DNA of 60,856 nt, taken from Chitinophagaceae bacterium (GTDB lineage Bacteria > Bacteroidota > Bacteroidia > Chitinophagales > Chitinophagaceae). How positions within the stretch are numbered: position 1 is the first letter of the stretch; each line of letters begins with the position of its first letter. The position numbers and the translations under genes were made by a program. The notes under the pieces were generated by a model. It worked only from the letters and a program-made list of their open reading frames with translations. It ran no database searches and was not told where the DNA came from. This document shows positions 24,485 to 33,361 of the stretch, one piece after another. The stretch covers positions 1-60,856 of the forward strand of contig JALHRP010000017.1 of assembly GCA_022841365.1 (NCBI GenBank), in the 5' to 3' direction.

Positions 24485-26269
24485 ATGTGCCGCATAGCCG
24501 GTATTTTCGATCCTTCCGTTAAAAATTTGCAGCAGCAGATTGTTCACATGCGTGATGCCATGAAACGTGGCGGTCCCGATGATGAAGGTGTATTTGTGCA
24601 CCAGACTTTTCCGCTTGCATTTGGTCACCGCCGACTGTCGCTCATTGATCTCAGTGCTGCAGGTCATCAGCCCATGATTGATGATACCTTAACCATTGTA
24701 TTTAACGGAGAGATTTATAATTACAAAGAAATCCGCAACACATTAAAACATTACGGTCATCAGTTTAAAACGGAAAGTGATACAGAAGTTATCTTAAAAG
24801 CATACAGGCAATGGGGAACTGATGCGTTTGAATATTTCAACGGTATGTTTGCTCTGGCCATCTTGGATGAACAACAGCAGCAACTGATACTTGCAAGAGA
24901 TCATGCAGGCATTAAGCCCTTGTATTATTACATGGATCAGTCCTGTCTTTATTTTGCATCAGAGATCCGGGCTTTTTATCAAACAGAAAAGAAATTTGAA
25001 GAAAACGAAAACTGGCAAACAGCTTTCTTAACCTTTGGACATTTACCCGAACCCATCACCACATTAAAAGCTGTAACACCTTTACCAAAAGGAACAGTGA
25101 TGCTGATTGATTTACCTTCGCTCAAATCGAAACAGCATACATTCTTCAACTGGAAGTTTACAGGCAAACTGAAAAACGAAGAAGAGGCATTGCAGTTGAT
25201 GCGTGAAACCATGGAGCAGGCCGTTGACCGTCATTTGGTTTCGGATGCGCCCATTGGTTTGTTTTTAAGCGGCGGTATTGATTCAAGTTTGTTAACCTTA
25301 ATTGCCAGTCATACACAGAAAGAAAACCTGCATACCTTATCTATTGTATTTAACGAAAAAGCATTTTCTGAAGACTATTATCAGAAACTCATCATTGATC
25401 AAACGCAGGCAAAACACCAGTCGTTCCTGGTAACAAAAAATATTTTCAATGAAAAGCTGAGCGATGCCATGGAAGCCATGGATCAACCAACACTGGATGG
25501 CATCAACACCTATTTTATTTCCATGTACGCCAAAGAATATGGTTTAAAAGCAGTGTTATCGGGTTTGGGCGCCGATGAATTATTTGGCGGCTACCCTTCG
25601 TTTCAACAACAGAAACGGATGGACCTTGTAAAAAAAGTACCCGACAGTTTTTTAAAAGGACTTCAACATTTTCCTGATCACCGCATCCGCAAACTCAGTT
25701 ATGCAGGTATGCAAAACACCGCATCAGAATACCTGAGTTACCGGGGAATTTTTACACCGGTGTCTGTTGCTGCTTTATTAGGCGCAACACAAAAACAGGT
25801 GGAGCAGGAACTGGAACATATCAGCAGCTATTATCCTATGAACGGATTAACCAACGGCAACAGAGTAAGCTGGCTCGAAACAAATTTTTACATGCAGAAT
25901 CAGTTACTCAAAGATTCTGATTTTATGAGTATGTGGCACGGCATTGAAATACGGGTTCCGTTTTTAGATAAAGAAGTGATGTTAATGGCCGGCGCCATTG
26001 ATGCAGCTATCAAGTTTAAAAAAGTGCCACCCAAATATTTACTGGTAAAAGCATTTGAAAAAGAGTTACCCGTTGAAATATGGAAACGAAAAAAACAGGG
26101 CTTCACGTTTCCGTTTGAAGGATGGCTGAAAGAAAATGAATTTATTAAACCTTCATCAGAAGAAGAACTGAAATTATACAAAGCATTTCAAAATAAACGT
26201 CTTTCCTGGGGCCGCTACTGGTGTGCATTATTAATGAAGCGGTTCACTCAACAAAAAACGCATGCCTGA
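24485..26269 (+). CDS. asparagine-synthase-like glutamine amidotransferase
   Basis: 594-aa AsnB-type enzyme. Cys2 after Met (MCRIAGIF) is the class II glutaminase nucleophile; RGGPDDEG and NGEIYNYKE follow. The synthetase half has the PP-loop GLFLSGGIDSSLL and GLGADELFGGYPSF. Inside a polysaccharide locus such proteins probably amidate a sugar carboxylate (for example a uronic acid) rather than make free asparagine, consistent with the WlbA-like gene nearby; this is inference. It starts 10 nt after the Wzc-like gene and overlaps the next by 8 nt. Confidence 0.9.
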   Translation: MCRIAGIFDPSVKNLQQQIVHMRDAMKRGGPDDEGVFVHQTFPLAFGHRRLSLIDLSAAGHQPMIDDTLTIVFNGEIYNYKEIRNTLKHYGHQFKTESDTEVILKAYRQWGTDAFEYFNGMFALAILDEQQQQLILARDHAGIKPLYYYMDQSCLYFASEIRAFYQTEKKFEENENWQTAFLTFGHLPEPITTLKAVTPLPKGTVMLIDLPSLKSKQHTFFNWKFTGKLKNEEEALQLMRETMEQAVDRHLVSDAPIGLFLSGGIDSSLLTLIASHTQKENLHTLSIVFNEKAFSEDYYQKLIIDQTQAKHQSFLVTKNIFNEKLSDAMEAMDQPTLDGINTYFISMYAKEYGLKAVLSGLGADELFGGYPSFQQQKRMDLVKKVPDSFLKGLQHFPDHRIRKLSYAGMQNTASEYLSYRGIFTPVSVAALLGATQKQVEQELEHISSYYPMNGLTNGNRVSWLETNFYMQNQLLKDSDFMSMWHGIEIRVPFLDKEVMLMAGAIDAAIKFKKVPPKYLLVKAFEKELPVEIWKRKKQGFTFPFEGWLKENEFIKPSSEEELKLYKAFQNKRLSWGRYWCALLMKRFTQQKTHA

Positions 26270-27359
26270 ACGTAAGATCCTGTTTCTTGTACTTACGGCT
26301 TTTTCGAGTATGGGTGGTATTGAAAAATTTAACCGGGCTTTTATCAAGGCCTTGTTGAAATTTCCATTGATCAAACCAACCTTTGCCGGAATGTATGATC
26401 ATACATCCGATGAACGGTATGTACCCAACAACTTATTTCAATCCTATCAGGGAAAGCAAATACGGTTTGTTCTAAGGAATATCATAAGTTCCTTACAACA
26501 GGATGAGTTGATACTGGGCCATATCAACCTCGCTATGATTGGTGTTGTATTTAAGTTGTTTCGACCTTCAAAAAAATTAACCGTTATCTGTCATGGTATT
26601 GAAGTGTTTGAACCTGTAACAGGATTGAAAAAAAAACTTCTGCAGCAGGCAGACACAATACTTGCAGTGAGCAACTTTACCAAAGATCAGCTCGTCAACA
26701 TTCAGCATATCAATAAAGAAAAAATTTCTGTTTTTCCCAATACATTGGATCCTTTTTTTGAACTGCCTCAGCGTTTTTCAAAACCGGACTATTTAAAACA
26801 GCGTTATCAATTAAAGGAAGATGAACAAATTCTTTTTACACTTACACGGCTCAACAGCAACGAAGGCTATAAAGGATACGATAAAGTGATTCGTGTATTG
26901 CCTCAGTTACTGCAACAGGGGTTGCAGATAAAATATATTCTTGCCGGCAAAGCCGATGCAGCAGAAACGCAACGGATGAATGCATTGATCAGTGAACTGA
27001 AACTGGAACAGCAAGTGATCATGCCCGGCTTTATTGCCGATGAAGAAGTAACCGATCATTATGTGCTGAGCGATGTATTTGTAATGCCCAGCAAAGGCGA
27101 AGGATTTGGAATTGTGTATGTAGAAGCCATGGCCTGCGGACTGCCGGTTATTGCAGGTAACAAAGATGGCAGCACCGAAGCCTTGCAGTTTGGTGAGTTA
27201 GGTAACTTGATTGATCCGGATAATTCAAATGAATTGTATACAGCCATTCAAACAGTATTGAAACAACCAAACGATCCGCAGCAGCTGCAGCAAAAAATGC
27301 TCAGCTTTTTTTCGTTTGAAAAATATACAGAACGTTTGCAACAACATGTACGTGCATAA
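26262..27359 (+). CDS. glycosyltransferase, GT4 family
   Basis: 365-aa GT-B enzyme. The C-terminal nucleotide-sugar site is clear: FTLTRLNSNEGYKGYDKVI, then GEGFGIVYVEAMACGLPVI with the E-x7-E motif near 278-295. MGGIEKFNRAF near the N-terminus is the usual acceptor-side glycine motif. It adds one sugar of the repeat unit, probably a retaining transfer from a nucleotide sugar; donor not deducible. Overlaps asnB-like upstream by 8 nt and abuts the oxidoreductase downstream. Confidence 0.9.
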   Translation: MPERKILFLVLTAFSSMGGIEKFNRAFIKALLKFPLIKPTFAGMYDHTSDERYVPNNLFQSYQGKQIRFVLRNIISSLQQDELILGHINLAMIGVVFKLFRPSKKLTVICHGIEVFEPVTGLKKKLLQQADTILAVSNFTKDQLVNIQHINKEKISVFPNTLDPFFELPQRFSKPDYLKQRYQLKEDEQILFTLTRLNSNEGYKGYDKVIRVLPQLLQQGLQIKYILAGKADAAETQRMNALISELKLEQQVIMPGFIADEEVTDHYVLSDVFVMPSKGEGFGIVYVEAMACGLPVIAGNKDGSTEALQFGELGNLIDPDNSNELYTAIQTVLKQPNDPQQLQQKMLSFFSFEKYTERLQQHVRA

Positions 27360-28379
27360 ATGAAACCACTCAACTTTATATTGGTGGGTTGCGGAACAAT
27401 TGGGGAGCGGCATGCATTGCTGGCAAACCAAAAAGGAATATTGATGGCTGTTTGTGATATTGATGAGCAAAAAGTAAAACGGTTTTCGAAGCAGTACAGT
27501 TGTTACGGATATACCAGCCTCGATGAGATGCTGCAATCAGAAACAGATGCAGATGCATTGCTTGTTTGTACACCCAATGGATTACATGCAGCACACAGCA
27601 TCAGCGGATTAAAGGCAGCAAAACATGTGTTGTGCGAAAAACCCATGGCTCTTTCAACAGCCGATTGTAAAAAAATGATTGCTGCTGCAACAAAAGCAAA
27701 AAAGCATTTACTCATTGTAAAACAGAATCGGTTAAATCCACCTGTTGCAGCAGTAAAACAACTACTCGACAAAAAAAAGCTGGGTACTATTTACAGTGTG
27801 CAGATCAACTGCTGCTGGAACCGTGCTGCACGTTATTATCAACAATCGGATTGGCGTGGTACAAAGGCATTGGATGGCGGTGTGCTGTTTACACAGTTCA
27901 GTCATTTTATGGATCTGTTGTATTGGTTTTTTGGCGATGTAAAAAAAGTAAAGGGATTCACGGCCAATCTTGCACACAAAAAAATCATTGAAGTAGAAGA
28001 CACAGGGGTGTTTTCATTTGTAACAGAAGCAGGCGTGCCGGGTACTTTGCATTACAGCACCAATGCAGCGAATAAAAATTTCGAAGGTTCCGTAACGATC
28101 CTTGCAGAGAAAGCAACTATTAAAATTGGCGGACCATATTTAAATAAGATCGAGTACCAGGAACCTGTGTTAATTGATACAGCTAAACTGATGGAAAGTA
28201 ACAGCGCCAACAAATACAAAGGTTACCAGGGTTCTATGAACAATCATGCAAGCGTGTATGATGAGTTTATAAAGGTGATTGCAGGTAAGCAGAAAAACTA
28301 TGTGTCGGGCGAAGAGGGGATTCATAGTGTGAAAATGATTGAACAGTTTTATAAAGCAGCGGCGAGTGAGAGAATTTAA
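27360..28379 (+). CDS. Gfo/Idh/MocA oxidoreductase, WlbA/WbpB-like
   Basis: 339-aa NAD-dependent dehydrogenase. Rossmann motif GCGTIGERHA, catalytic-region CEKPMAL, and the stretch NRAARYYQQSDWRGTKALDGG followed by FTQFSHFMDLLYWFFGDV resemble WlbA/WbpB, which oxidise UDP-GlcNAc-uronate at C3 in the ManNAc3NAcA pathway. A hexapeptide acetyltransferase (WlbB/WbpD-like) follows after a repeat element. The aminotransferase at 32156 could serve this pathway or the FdtA branch. Substrate is inference. Confidence 0.85.
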   Translation: MKPLNFILVGCGTIGERHALLANQKGILMAVCDIDEQKVKRFSKQYSCYGYTSLDEMLQSETDADALLVCTPNGLHAAHSISGLKAAKHVLCEKPMALSTADCKKMIAAATKAKKHLLIVKQNRLNPPVAAVKQLLDKKKLGTIYSVQINCCWNRAARYYQQSDWRGTKALDGGVLFTQFSHFMDLLYWFFGDVKKVKGFTANLAHKKIIEVEDTGVFSFVTEAGVPGTLHYSTNAANKNFEGSVTILAEKATIKIGGPYLNKIEYQEPVLIDTAKLMESNSANKYKGYQGSMNNHASVYDEFIKVIAGKQKNYVSGEEGIHSVKMIEQFYKAAASERI

Positions 28380-28439
28380 CTTCGTTCAAATTGTATTGCG
28401 ACAAAGACAGAAAGCCAAGAAGGATATAAAGGTAAAGTT

Positions 28440-28522
28440 GGTCGGCACGGTCCTTAGACCGTCAGACCATTTCAAAATATCGTTTTACTTTTTAGGTCTG
28501 ATGGTTTGCAACCGTACCTACC
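28440..28522. repeat. 83-bp inverted repeat element before the acetyltransferase gene
   Basis: Imperfect arms of 28-29 bp (28440-28468 and 28495-28522) begin and end GGTCGG...CAGACC / GGTCTG...CCTACC. Each arm also contains its own small palindrome (CGGTC-CTTA-GACCG; GGTT-TGC-AACC). It ends 6 nt before ATG 28529. It looks like a MITE- or REP-type intergenic element; no coding capacity. Confidence 0.75.
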
Positions 28523-28528
28523 AAACGT

Positions 28529-28996
28529 ATGCCAGCTTATAAATTAAAAAAAATCAGTCTCCGTAAAGTAAAAACGGGTAAGAACGTGGTTATTGTGCAG
28601 CCATCCAATCTGTACGAATGTACCTTAGGCAGTGATTGTTTTGTAGGTCCGTTTACAGAGATACAAAAAGGAGTCGTGATTGGAAACAATTGCCGCATAC
28701 AAAGTCACTCCTTTATCTGTGAACTCGTAACCATTGGCAACAATTGTTTTATTGGTCATGGCGTGATGTTCATCAACGATACCTTCAGCAATGGAAAACC
28801 AGCAGCAGGTGATCAAAGCAAATGGAAAAAAACGAATATCGGCAACAATGTATCCATTGGCAGCAATGCAACTATTCTTCCGGTAAGCATTTGCGATGAA
28901 GTTGTGATTGGTGCAGGTGCAGTGGTAACAAAAGATATCAAGAAGAAAGGAACCTATGTGGGTAGTCCGGCGAAGCGATTAAAAAATAAACAATGA
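28529..28996 (+). CDS. hexapeptide-repeat N-acetyltransferase, WlbB/WbpD-like
   Basis: 155-aa left-handed beta-helix acyltransferase. Repeated [ILV]-G-x4 units run through the protein (VIGNNCRIQSHSFI, TIGNNCFIGHGVMF, NIGNNVSIGSNATILP, VIGAGAVVTKDI). GHGVMFINDTFSN holds the likely catalytic His and acceptor loop. Size and order fit acetyl-CoA-dependent N-acetylation of a UDP-amino-uronate after the WlbA-like step. Its stop overlaps the ABC permease start by 4 nt (ATGA). Confidence 0.85.
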   Translation: MPAYKLKKISLRKVKTGKNVVIVQPSNLYECTLGSDCFVGPFTEIQKGVVIGNNCRIQSHSFICELVTIGNNCFIGHGVMFINDTFSNGKPAAGDQSKWKKTNIGNNVSIGSNATILPVSICDEVVIGAGAVVTKDIKKKGTYVGSPAKRLKNKQ

Positions 28997-29859
28997 GTCA
29001 ACAAACCGATACAACAGAACACTGGGATCTTGAAATCAAACCACAGTCCTCTGTCTTTGATCTTAATCTCAAAGAAGTGTGGCGGTACAAAGATCTGATG
29101 CTGCTGTTTGTAAAACGGGATTTTACAGCACAGTTTAAACAAACCGTGTTAGGTCCGGTGTGGCACCTGGTGCAACCGGTATTAACCACCATCATGTTTT
29201 TATTTGTATTTCATACGGTTGCAGGTATTGATACAGATGAGATTGAGCCCATCCTTTTCTACATGAGCGGCATCACCATCTGGAATTATTTTGCAAGCTG
29301 CCTCACCAACACCTCCAACACCTTTGTGGCCAATGCATCCATCTTTGGCAAAGTATATTTTCCTCGTTTAATTCTTCCGTTATCGGTGGTACTGTCAAAC
29401 ATGGCAAGGTTGGGTATTCAGTTTTTGTTGTTGCTGGGTTGTATGGTTTTTTATGCACTGTTTAAAAACACACCCATGCATTTTGGCATGAGCTGGTTGT
29501 TGATTCCCGTGCTGGTGTTAATTATGGCAGGCATTGGTTTAGGTTTGGGCATCATCATTTCATCGCTCACCACCAAGTACAGAGATTTTACTGTGCTGGT
29601 AACTTTTGGTGTGCAGTTACTCATGTATGCCACACCTGTTGCCTATCCGCTTTCGTTTTTAAAGAGTAAAAGTTATGCGTCCTTTATTGAATGGAATCCG
29701 TTGAGTCCGTTGGTAGAAGGGTTTCGTTATGCATTGTTTCAAACAGGTAACTTCAATTTCAATACATTGATTTATAGTTTTGTTTTTATGCTCATCGTAT
29801 TGGTATTTGGCACCATGATCTTCAGTAAGGTGGAGAAAACATTTATGGATACGGTGTGA
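28993..29859 (+). CDS. wzm: ABC-2 type polysaccharide exporter permease (Wzm-like)
   Basis: 288-aa inner-membrane permease with about six hydrophobic segments and the typical N-terminal amphipathic part (VWRYKDLMLLFVKRDF, FKQTVLGPVWHLVQPVL). Pairs with the Wzt-like ATPase downstream to move lipid-linked glycan across the inner membrane. Presence together with Wza/Wzc- and Wzy-like proteins is unusual. Overlaps the upstream gene by 4 nt. Confidence 0.92.
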   Translation: MSQQTDTTEHWDLEIKPQSSVFDLNLKEVWRYKDLMLLFVKRDFTAQFKQTVLGPVWHLVQPVLTTIMFLFVFHTVAGIDTDEIEPILFYMSGITIWNYFASCLTNTSNTFVANASIFGKVYFPRLILPLSVVLSNMARLGIQFLLLLGCMVFYALFKNTPMHFGMSWLLIPVLVLIMAGIGLGLGIIISSLTTKYRDFTVLVTFGVQLLMYATPVAYPLSFLKSKSYASFIEWNPLSPLVEGFRYALFQTGNFNFNTLIYSFVFMLIVLVFGTMIFSKVEKTFMDTV

Positions 29860-29895
29860 TGATGAGTGATGAATAATGAGTGATGAAAAGAATAA
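29860..29895 (+). repeat. short degenerate direct repeat between wzm and wzt
   Basis: GAGTGATGAA motifs recur (TGATGAGTGATGAATAATG then AGTGATGAAAAG) in the 73-nt gap. No gene or clear hairpin. Confidence 0.5.
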
Positions 29896-29932
29896 CAGGA
29901 GAAGCCGTGATTAATACAAGAATAAAAGCAGC

Positions 29933-31210
29933 ATGAGTACCATTATAAAAGTAGAAGACATTTCCAAGCAATACCGTCTCGGTCAGGTAAGCACGGGTAC
30001 CATCAGTCATGATGTAAACCGTTGGTGGCACCGGGTGCGTGGCAAAGAAGATCCTTATTTAAAAATTGGCGAAACCAACGACCGTACTTCAACAGGCAAC
30101 AGCGATTATGTATGGGCACTCAAAGACATCAACTTTGAAGTAAAGCAGGGCGAAGTGCTGGGCATTATTGGCCGTAACGGAGCAGGCAAGAGTACCTTGC
30201 TTAAAATTTTAAGTCGCACTACGGCCCCCACCACCGGCAGTATTAAAATCAAAGGCCGGGTAGCCAGCCTGCTGGAAGTGGGTACCGGTTTCCATCCCGA
30301 ATTGAGCGGGCGAGAAAATGTTTTTTTAAACGGTGCAATTTTAGGTATGAGCAAACAGGAAATCAAGCGTAAGTTTGATGAGATCGTTTCGTTTGCCGGT
30401 GTGGAGCGTTACATTGATACACCGGTTAAACGTTACAGCAGCGGTATGTATGTACGACTGGCTTTTGGTGTAGCTGCACATCTTGAACCGGAAATTTTAA
30501 TTGTGGATGAGGTGCTGGCCGTAGGCGATGCAGAGTTTCAGAAAAAATGTTTGGGTAAAATGAAAGATGTGAGTGAGCGTGAGGGACGAACTGTTTTGTT
30601 TGTTAGTCATAATATGGCTGCAGTAAAGCAATTATGTACAAAAGGGCTTGTGATGCAGCATGGCATGAACCGTTTTTCAGGAACACAATATGAAGCGGTT
30701 AATTTTTACCAGAATGCACACCAGACCAACAGTTCGTTTTTGTATGAAGGGCATTTAACAGATGCTCCGGGCAATGAAAATATCCGGATCCTGCGTTTTG
30801 ATGTAAATCCGTTGAAGGGCGACTGTTTGTCGATTTCGTCAGGTGTGGCATTTGAACTTGAATTTTATAATCATAAAGGCGGTATTAACTTGGATGCAAC
30901 ATTCGAACTTAAGTCGTCTGATGAGATAGTGGTTTTTCATCACGGTGCTATTCTTTCGCAGCAGAACGATTCAAAAAGAGGTTTGTATAAAGTAAAAGGA
31001 ACGCTTCCTCCTCATTTTTTAAATGCAGGAATTTTTATTTTTAATTTAATCTTTGGCGAAAACCAACGGATTGCTCTGTTTGCCATCAACGATTTTATTC
31101 AATTTGAAGTAATGAATGAAACCATTGGTTCAAATGCCAATCAGTTACCGGGCGTTGTAAGGCCTGCTATTCAGTACACTGTTTCACACGCATCATATGA
31201 ACAACAATAA
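29933..31210 (+). CDS. wzt: ABC transporter ATPase with Wzt-type C-terminal domain
   Basis: 425-aa energy-coupling subunit for the Wzm-like permease. Walker A GRNGAGKSTLLK near 80-91, signature YSSGMYVRLAFG near 165, Walker B EILIVDEVLAVGD, then VLFVSHNMAAVKQL. After about residue 250 there is a second, strand-rich domain (from YEGHLTDAPGNENI to the end) like the glycan-binding C-terminal domain of Wzt, which reads modified polymer ends in some O-antigen systems. Overlaps the FdtA-like gene by 14 nt. Confidence 0.93.
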   Translation: MSTIIKVEDISKQYRLGQVSTGTISHDVNRWWHRVRGKEDPYLKIGETNDRTSTGNSDYVWALKDINFEVKQGEVLGIIGRNGAGKSTLLKILSRTTAPTTGSIKIKGRVASLLEVGTGFHPELSGRENVFLNGAILGMSKQEIKRKFDEIVSFAGVERYIDTPVKRYSSGMYVRLAFGVAAHLEPEILIVDEVLAVGDAEFQKKCLGKMKDVSEREGRTVLFVSHNMAAVKQLCTKGLVMQHGMNRFSGTQYEAVNFYQNAHQTNSSFLYEGHLTDAPGNENIRILRFDVNPLKGDCLSISSGVAFELEFYNHKGGINLDATFELKSSDEIVVFHHGAILSQQNDSKRGLYKVKGTLPPHFLNAGIFIFNLIFGENQRIALFAINDFIQFEVMNETIGSNANQLPGVVRPAIQYTVSHASYEQQ

Positions 31211-31604
31211 GCCTTATATCATTCAGTTCGATTCAATCGGTGATACAACACTTGGTTACATTTCGGTTGCCGAGCAAAACAAAAACATTCCCTTTGACAT
31301 AAAGCGTGCCTACTGGACCTATTATACACCGCAAAGTGTTAACCGGGGGGGGCATGCCAATATTGATAAAGAACTTGTACTCATTGCTGTGGCCGGCATC
31401 ATTAAAGTGGATATTGAGTTACAGAACGGATACACTGAACAGTTTGTATTAGACAGGCCGGATTGCGGGTTGTTTATGCCAAAGTTATGCTGGCATACCA
31501 TGAACTATTCGCATAATGCCGTACAACTGGTGTTAGCTTCCAATCATTATTCAGCCACCGACTACATCAGAGATTACAGTCAATTTCATTCTTATGGCCA
31601 ATAA
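31197..31604 (+). CDS. FdtA/QdtA-like dTDP-sugar 3,4-ketoisomerase (WxcM-type cupin)
   Basis: 135-aa cupin. Family enzymes convert dTDP-4-keto-6-deoxyglucose to the 3-keto sugar. [30 protein letters not shown] and [13 protein letters not shown] are typical. The catalytic RGxHAH motif reads RGGHAN (R50-N55), so the second His is Asn. A run of eight G's (31345-31352) encodes RGG here and is a slippage hotspot. The two following genes complete an FdtA-C-B-like set; RmlA/RmlB needed for the precursor are not in the window. Confidence 0.85.
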   Translation: MNNNKPYIIQFDSIGDTTLGYISVAEQNKNIPFDIKRAYWTYYTPQSVNRGGHANIDKELVLIAVAGIIKVDIELQNGYTEQFVLDRPDCGLFMPKLCWHTMNYSHNAVQLVLASNHYSATDYIRDYSQFHSYGQ

Positions 31605-32151
31605 TATACATGCACTTGCAGATGTGCAAACGAAAACTATCGGTACAGACACGCTGGTTTGGCAGTTTGCCATTATCTTAAAAGGGGCTGTGGTGGGTAA
31701 CAACTGTAATATCAACTGCCATACGTTTATTGAAAACGATGTCGTAATCGGTAACCATGTAACCGTTAAAAGCGGTGTGTATTTGTGGGATGGTATTACC
31801 GTGGAAGATTTTGTTTTTATAGGACCAAACGTAACCTTTACCAATGATAAAGTGCCCCGTTCGAAGCAGTACCCCTCTTCATTCGACCGGACGGTATTAA
31901 GGCAAGGTGCTTCTATCGGAGCGGGTGCAACCATACTGGGCGGTGTAGAAATAGGGAGGTATGCATTGGTAGGAGCAGGGTCATTAGTTACCAGATCTGT
32001 TCCTGATTTTGCGCTCGTTTACGGTTCGCCTGCAACCATTCGTGGGTGGGTGGATGAAAAAGGAAATCGCCTTAAAGAGCATGGCAAATTTTTAACGGAC
32101 GGAAACGGACGTTTTTTTCAAGTAATCAATCAACAACTTATAGCGCAATAA
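31594..32151 (+). CDS. hexapeptide acetyltransferase, FdtC/WlbB-like
   Basis: 185-aa beta-helix acetyltransferase with repeated [42 protein letters not shown] and [24 protein letters not shown] units. [14 protein letters not shown] is the acceptor-loop segment also found in dTDP-amino-sugar N-acetyltransferases. Position between the ketoisomerase and aminotransferase genes supports N-acetylation of a dTDP-3-amino-3,6-dideoxyhexose (Fuc3N or Qui3N; cannot be distinguished here). Overlaps the FdtA-like gene by 11 nt. Confidence 0.86.
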   Translation: MANNIHALADVQTKTIGTDTLVWQFAIILKGAVVGNNCNINCHTFIENDVVIGNHVTVKSGVYLWDGITVEDFVFIGPNVTFTNDKVPRSKQYPSSFDRTVLRQGASIGAGATILGGVEIGRYALVGAGSLVTRSVPDFALVYGSPATIRGWVDEKGNRLKEHGKFLTDGNGRFFQVINQQLIAQ

Positions 32152-32155
32152 GAAT

Positions 32156-33259
32156 ATGCAAATTCCTTTTCTTTCGTTTGAGTATATGAACCGGGAAATA
32201 AAACCCGAAATCATGACTGCTTTTGAACAGTTTTTCGATAAAAGCTGGTACATATTAGGTACGTCTGTGCAGGATTTCGAAGCAGCTTATGCGCATTTTA
32301 ATCAAACAAAGGCTGCTGTGGGTGTTAGCAACGGACTCGATGCGTTACATATTGCTCTGAAGTGTGCAGGCATAGGTGCAGGCGACGAAGTGCTGGTACC
32401 TTCCAATACCTATATTGCCACTTTTCTTGCTGTGTCTTATGTTGGTGCAACACCGGTTCCGGTGGAGCCCGATATACGTACCTATAACATCAACCCCGAT
32501 TTACTGGAAGCTGCAGTAACGCCTAAAACAAAAGCGATTATTCCCGTTCATTTATATGGGCAGGCCTGTAATATGGATGCGATTATGACCATCGCCGAAA
32601 AGCACGGATTAAAAGTGATTGAGGATAATGCGCAGGCACATGGTGCAACCTGGCAAAACAGGTTAACCGGTAGTTTTGGACATATCAATGCCACCAGTTT
32701 TTATCCCGGAAAAAATCTTGGAGCGTTTGGCGATGCCGGTGCTGTAACAACCGATGATGAGGTGTTGGCAGAAAAAGCTAAAGTGTTGCGCAACTATGGT
32801 TCGCAAAAAAAATATTACAACGAAGAGATTGGATTTAATATGCGGCTGGATGAATGCCAGGCTGCCTTTCTTTCTGTAAAACTAAAGCGATTAAAGGAAT
32901 GGACAGCGTTGCGCCGACAGGCTGCGGTGTGGTACAATGAATTCTTACAGGATTGTTCTTCAGTTATCACACCCTCTACAGAACAGGCCGCCACACATGT
33001 GTATCATTTGTATGTTATCAGAACAACGCAAAGAGATGCTTTGCAAAAGCATCTGGCAAATAACGGAATTGGTACATTAATTCATTATCCTGTACCACCC
33101 CATTTACAGGAAGCCTATAAAGGATTTGGTTTTACGGCCAGGCAATTTCCTGTTGCCGAGGATCTGGCACAAACCTGTTTAAGCCTGCCAATGTGGCCCG
33201 GTATAACGAAAGAGATGGTGTTTGAAGTAACAGGGCAAATCCATTCATTTTTTAGTTAA
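32156..33259 (+). CDS. DegT/DnrJ/EryC1 sugar aminotransferase, FdtB-like
   Basis: 367-aa PLP enzyme. [18 protein letters not shown] opens the cofactor fold, [10 protein letters not shown] holds the PLP-ring Asp, and [17 protein letters not shown] carries the Schiff-base Lys. The N-terminal [13 protein letters not shown] is typical of 3-keto-sugar aminotransferases (FdtB/QdtB). It would aminate the FdtA product at C3; a role with the WlbA-like dehydrogenase is a second possibility. It starts 4 nt after the acetyltransferase gene. Confidence 0.9.
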   Translation: MQIPFLSFEYMNREIKPEIMTAFEQFFDKSWYILGTSVQDFEAAYAHFNQTKAAVGVSNGLDALHIALKCAGIGAGDEVLVPSNTYIATFLAVSYVGATPVPVEPDIRTYNINPDLLEAAVTPKTKAIIPVHLYGQACNMDAIMTIAEKHGLKVIEDNAQAHGATWQNRLTGSFGHINATSFYPGKNLGAFGDAGAVTTDDEVLAEKAKVLRNYGSQKKYYNEEIGFNMRLDECQAAFLSVKLKRLKEWTALRRQAAVWYNEFLQDCSSVITPSTEQAATHVYHLYVIRTTQRDALQKHLANNGIGTLIHYPVPPHLQEAYKGFGFTARQFPVAEDLAQTCLSLPMWPGITKEMVFEVTGQIHSFFS

Positions 33260-33361
33260 AGAGTGCATAAGCACATAGAATATATTCTTGCTGACAACAG
33301 TAGGTTTAGGGTAACGGAAAGTAATTGAATACTGGTTATAAATTTGATTTCCCAAGGCAAC

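Noticed and set aside
23556-24495. Minus-strand ORFs of 228 and 135 aa, one with Ile/Thr repeats
   Set aside because: Shadows of the Wzc-like gene; the Ile/Thr/Ala repeats are the complement of the Gly-Tyr codons.
32156-33259. Assignment of the aminotransferase to WbpE/WlbC only
   Set aside because: It directly follows FdtA- and FdtC-like genes, so FdtB is the better first call; a WlbC role is kept as an alternative.
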